From Gammaproteobacteria bacterium (GTDB taxonomy: Bacteria > Pseudomonadota > Gammaproteobacteria > QOAV01): a DNA stretch of 6,957 nt. The notes under the pieces are model-generated. The model did no database searches. It was not told the origin of the DNA and was given only the letters and a program-made list of their open reading frames with translations. Positions 5,299 through 6,957 of this stretch are shown in pieces. Position 1 is the first letter of the stretch, and the number at the start of each line of letters is the position of its first letter. Made by a program: the position numbers and the translations under genes. Location: assembly GCA_003972845.1 (NCBI GenBank), contig QOAV01000114.1, forward strand, positions 1 to 6,957, written 5' to 3'.

Positions 5299-6620
5299 CC
5301 GACGATTCATCACCCATCAATCCCGGCAGTTTTATCAACTGGTTCCGCCAGGCGGCGCCATATATTCATGCTCACCGCGGTAAAACCTTTGTGTTGTTGT
5401 TTGGCGGTGCAGCGGTAGCCGATGATCGCTTTGCGCATATCATTCACGACGTGGCATTACTGAACAGCCTCGGTGTGCGGCTGGTGCTGGTGCATGGTGC
5501 GCGACCCCAGATCGAACAACGCCTGGATCAGCGCGGCGTGAAAATGCGCTATGTCAAAGATATTCGTGTGACCGATGATGCGGCCCTGGCCTGCGTGAAG
5601 GAGGCAGTGGGCGCGGTGCGGGTGGAAATCGAGGCGCTGTTGTCCATGGGCGTCGCCAATTCACCCATGGAAGGGGCGTGCCTGCGGGTTGCTTCCGGCA
5701 ATTATGTGACAGCGAAGCCGGTGGGCGTGCGTGATGGCGTGGATTTTCTGCACACCGGCGAGGTCCGCCGTACAGACGCCGAAGCCATACGCAACCACCT
5801 GGATTCGGGTTCCATCGTTATTCTGCCGCCGCTGGGTTATTCGCCCACGGGTGAGGTTTTCAATGTCAGCGCCGACGAAATTGCGGCCAGAACCGCCGCC
5901 GCCATTGGCGCCGACAAGCTGATATGCCTGACCGAAACAGATGGCCTGCTGGAACATGGCAAGCTGCTGCGGGAATGCACGCCGGAGCAGGCGGAGAACC
6001 TGCTCAAGGGGGCTGCCATGCACGTTGATGATGAGCGGCAGGTAAAAGCGGCGGCGCAAGCCTGCCGGCTTGGCGTGCCGCGTTGCCATCTGGTCTCCCG
6101 GCGCCGGGATGGCGCCATTTTGCAGGAGTTGTACACGCGAGATGGCGCCGGCACCATGATTTCGGAATCCGACTGGGAAATTCTGCGTCCCGCCAATATA
6201 GACGATGTGGGCGGCATACTGGAGCTGATCGAACCGCTGGAGCAGAGCGGGGTGCTGGTGCGCCGTCCGCGCGAACAACTGGAGCTGGAAATAGACCGCT
6301 TCACGCTGATTGAGCAGGATGGCGCCATCATTGCCTGCGCCGCCCTGTATCCCTATGCGGACAGTGCCGTGGCGGAGCTGGCCTGCCTCGCGGTACACCC
6401 TGATTATCAGGGCGCAGGCCGGGGTGACCGGCTGCTGGAGCGGTTACAGAGCGAAGCGCGCGAAAAAGGCCTGAAACAGCTTTTCGTGTTGACCACGCAA
6501 GCGGCCCAGTGGTTCGAGGAACGGGGTTTTGTCGCGGCCGGGATCGACGATCTGCCGTTGCAGAAACAGGCCATGTACAACTGGCAACGTAATTCGAGAG
6601 TCTATATCAGGCCCTTGTAG
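5295..6620 (+). CDS. argA: Amino-acid N-acetyltransferase (N-acetylglutamate synthase) ArgA
   Basis: This 441-residue enzyme acetylates glutamate with acetyl-CoA, the first step of arginine synthesis. The N-terminal amino acid kinase domain (about 20-290) shows KTFVLLFGGAAV (30-41), LVLVHGARPQIE (64-75), NSPMEGACLRVASGN (122-136), SIVILPPLGYSPTGEVFNVS (173-192) and LICLTETDGLL (209-219). In this family that domain binds glutamate and the feedback inhibitor arginine rather than catalysing phosphorylation. The C-terminal GNAT domain (about 295-441) contains ELACLAVHPDYQGAGRGDRL (361-380), whose QGAGRG (372-377) is the acetyl-CoA pyrophosphate loop, and the closing YNWQRNSRVYIRPL. Length and order match classical gammaproteobacterial ArgA. 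ATG 5295 overlaps the M20 stop in ATGA with GCGGA 4 bases before it. The 3' end overlaps the convergent gene by 14 bases. Confidence 0.96.
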   Translation: MTDDSSPINPGSFINWFRQAAPYIHAHRGKTFVLLFGGAAVADDRFAHIIHDVALLNSLGVRLVLVHGARPQIEQRLDQRGVKMRYVKDIRVTDDAALACVKEAVGAVRVEIEALLSMGVANSPMEGACLRVASGNYVTAKPVGVRDGVDFLHTGEVRRTDAEAIRNHLDSGSIVILPPLGYSPTGEVFNVSADEIAARTAAAIGADKLICLTETDGLLEHGKLLRECTPEQAENLLKGAAMHVDDERQVKAAAQACRLGVPRCHLVSRRRDGAILQELYTRDGAGTMISESDWEILRPANIDDVGGILELIEPLEQSGVLVRRPREQLELEIDRFTLIEQDGAIIACAALYPYADSAVAELACLAVHPDYQGAGRGDRLLERLQSEAREKGLKQLFVLTTQAAQWFEERGFVAAGIDDLPLQKQAMYNWQRNSRVYIRPL

Positions 6621-6957
6621 CCGACCTTTTGCGCCATTGTTTCAGTTTGCGCCAGAGCCAGCTGCTGGGCAGGTCGTTACCGGTCAGCACATAGTTGAAG
6701 GCATTGGGATTGTGCAATATCCACTCCATGGCGCTGGCGGCTTCCGAGGTGCCGCAAAACAGTATGCGATCGAATTCTTCCAGCCTGATATCGTCGCCGG
6801 GTGTCAATATGGATTCGTCTTCCCTTTTTAGCATCAATGGCAACGCTTGCAATCGGCGCTCCCGGTTTCTCGGGTCACGCAACAAATCGCCAATGGTAAC
6901 CACGCGATTCATGCGCAGGGCGGGCCAGACAGCTTCCGCCTTGTCTGGTGAGAGGGT
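6607..6957 (-). CDS. C-terminal part of a probable potassium-channel-type protein (RCK/TrkA-C end)
   Basis: The frame is open to the window edge, so the gene starts outside. The 116 visible residues include VVTIGDLLRDPRNRERRLQA, an LPLMLKRED strand, LTPGDDIRLEEFDRILFCG and a tail ending WLWRKLKQWRKRSATRA. The 'GD-x-hydrophobic ... D-x-hydrophobic-x-hydrophobic-x-G' pattern is typical of the TrkA-C subdomain of RCK proteins, which sense ligands at potassium channels and transporters. I recognise the general arrangement from gammaproteobacterial ion channel proteins carrying NAD-binding domains, but the pore and the nucleotide-binding part are not in view, so the call is tentative. An internal ATG at 6912 is not the start. 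It converges on argA and overlaps its end. Confidence 0.6.
   Translation of the reverse strand, partial: TLSPDKAEAVWPALRMNRVVTIGDLLRDPRNRERRLQALPLMLKREDESILTPGDDIRLEEFDRILFCGTSEAASAMEWILHNPNAFNYVLTGNDLPSSWLWRKLKQWRKRSATRA

Noticed and set aside
6109..6328. Repeated GATGGCGCC in argA
   Set aside because: The copies encode Asp-Gly-Ala in different conserved and variable places and reflect codon preference; spacing is irregular.
5661..6398. 245-codon minus-strand frame opposite argA
   Set aside because: It is the shadow of a fully conserved argA, with no recognisable motif or ribosome-binding site.

Overview
The window looks like chromosomal DNA of a gammaproteobacterium. DusA, the UPF0114 protein YqhA and the two-domain ArgA are all gammaproteobacterial in type. 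The left-hand gene encodes a secreted, low-complexity protein resembling the sulfur globule protein family, known from purple sulfur bacteria and also annotated in methanotrophic Methylococcales. A Methylococcales methanotroph or a sulfur-oxidising relative is therefore my best guess. This is inference from gene content, not from a marker gene.

Left part (1-1530): a sulfur-globule-like gene on the minus strand (129-587) ends in a classic UUCG-loop terminator. A gap of about 560 bases follows before an H-NS-family gene on the plus strand (true start 1150, not the longer frame from 1093). The gap is not empty. It holds overlapping back-to-back promoter-like sequences around a palindrome (660-688), a structured stretch ending in a hairpin plus nine T (about 695-960), a 46-codon small ORF with a Shine-Dalgarno-like sequence (842-982), an AT-rich promoter region, and a 24-bp near-perfect inverted repeat (1053-1114) in the hns-like leader. 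An intrinsic terminator closes the hns-like gene.

Middle and right part (1531-6620): a TPMT-type methyltransferase gene on the minus strand has a good sigma70-type promoter in the divergent gap. The plus strand then carries a tight four-gene run: dusA (tRNA dihydrouridine synthase), yqhA (UPF0114 membrane protein), an M20 zinc peptidase starting at TTG, and argA (N-acetylglutamate synthase, first step of arginine synthesis). Two junctions are 4-base ATGA overlaps and the third gap is 23 bases, so the four are probably co-transcribed. A promoter-like sequence inside the end of the M20 gene could give argA its own expression.

Right edge (6607-6957): the C-terminal part of a minus-strand protein resembling the RCK/TrkA-C end of potassium channel proteins. 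It converges on argA and overlaps it by 14 bases.

I see no tRNA, rRNA, CRISPR array, phage gene or intact insertion sequence. The most open question is the 590-1150 intergenic block, where a small RNA, a small protein, a decayed gene or a repeat element are all possible.
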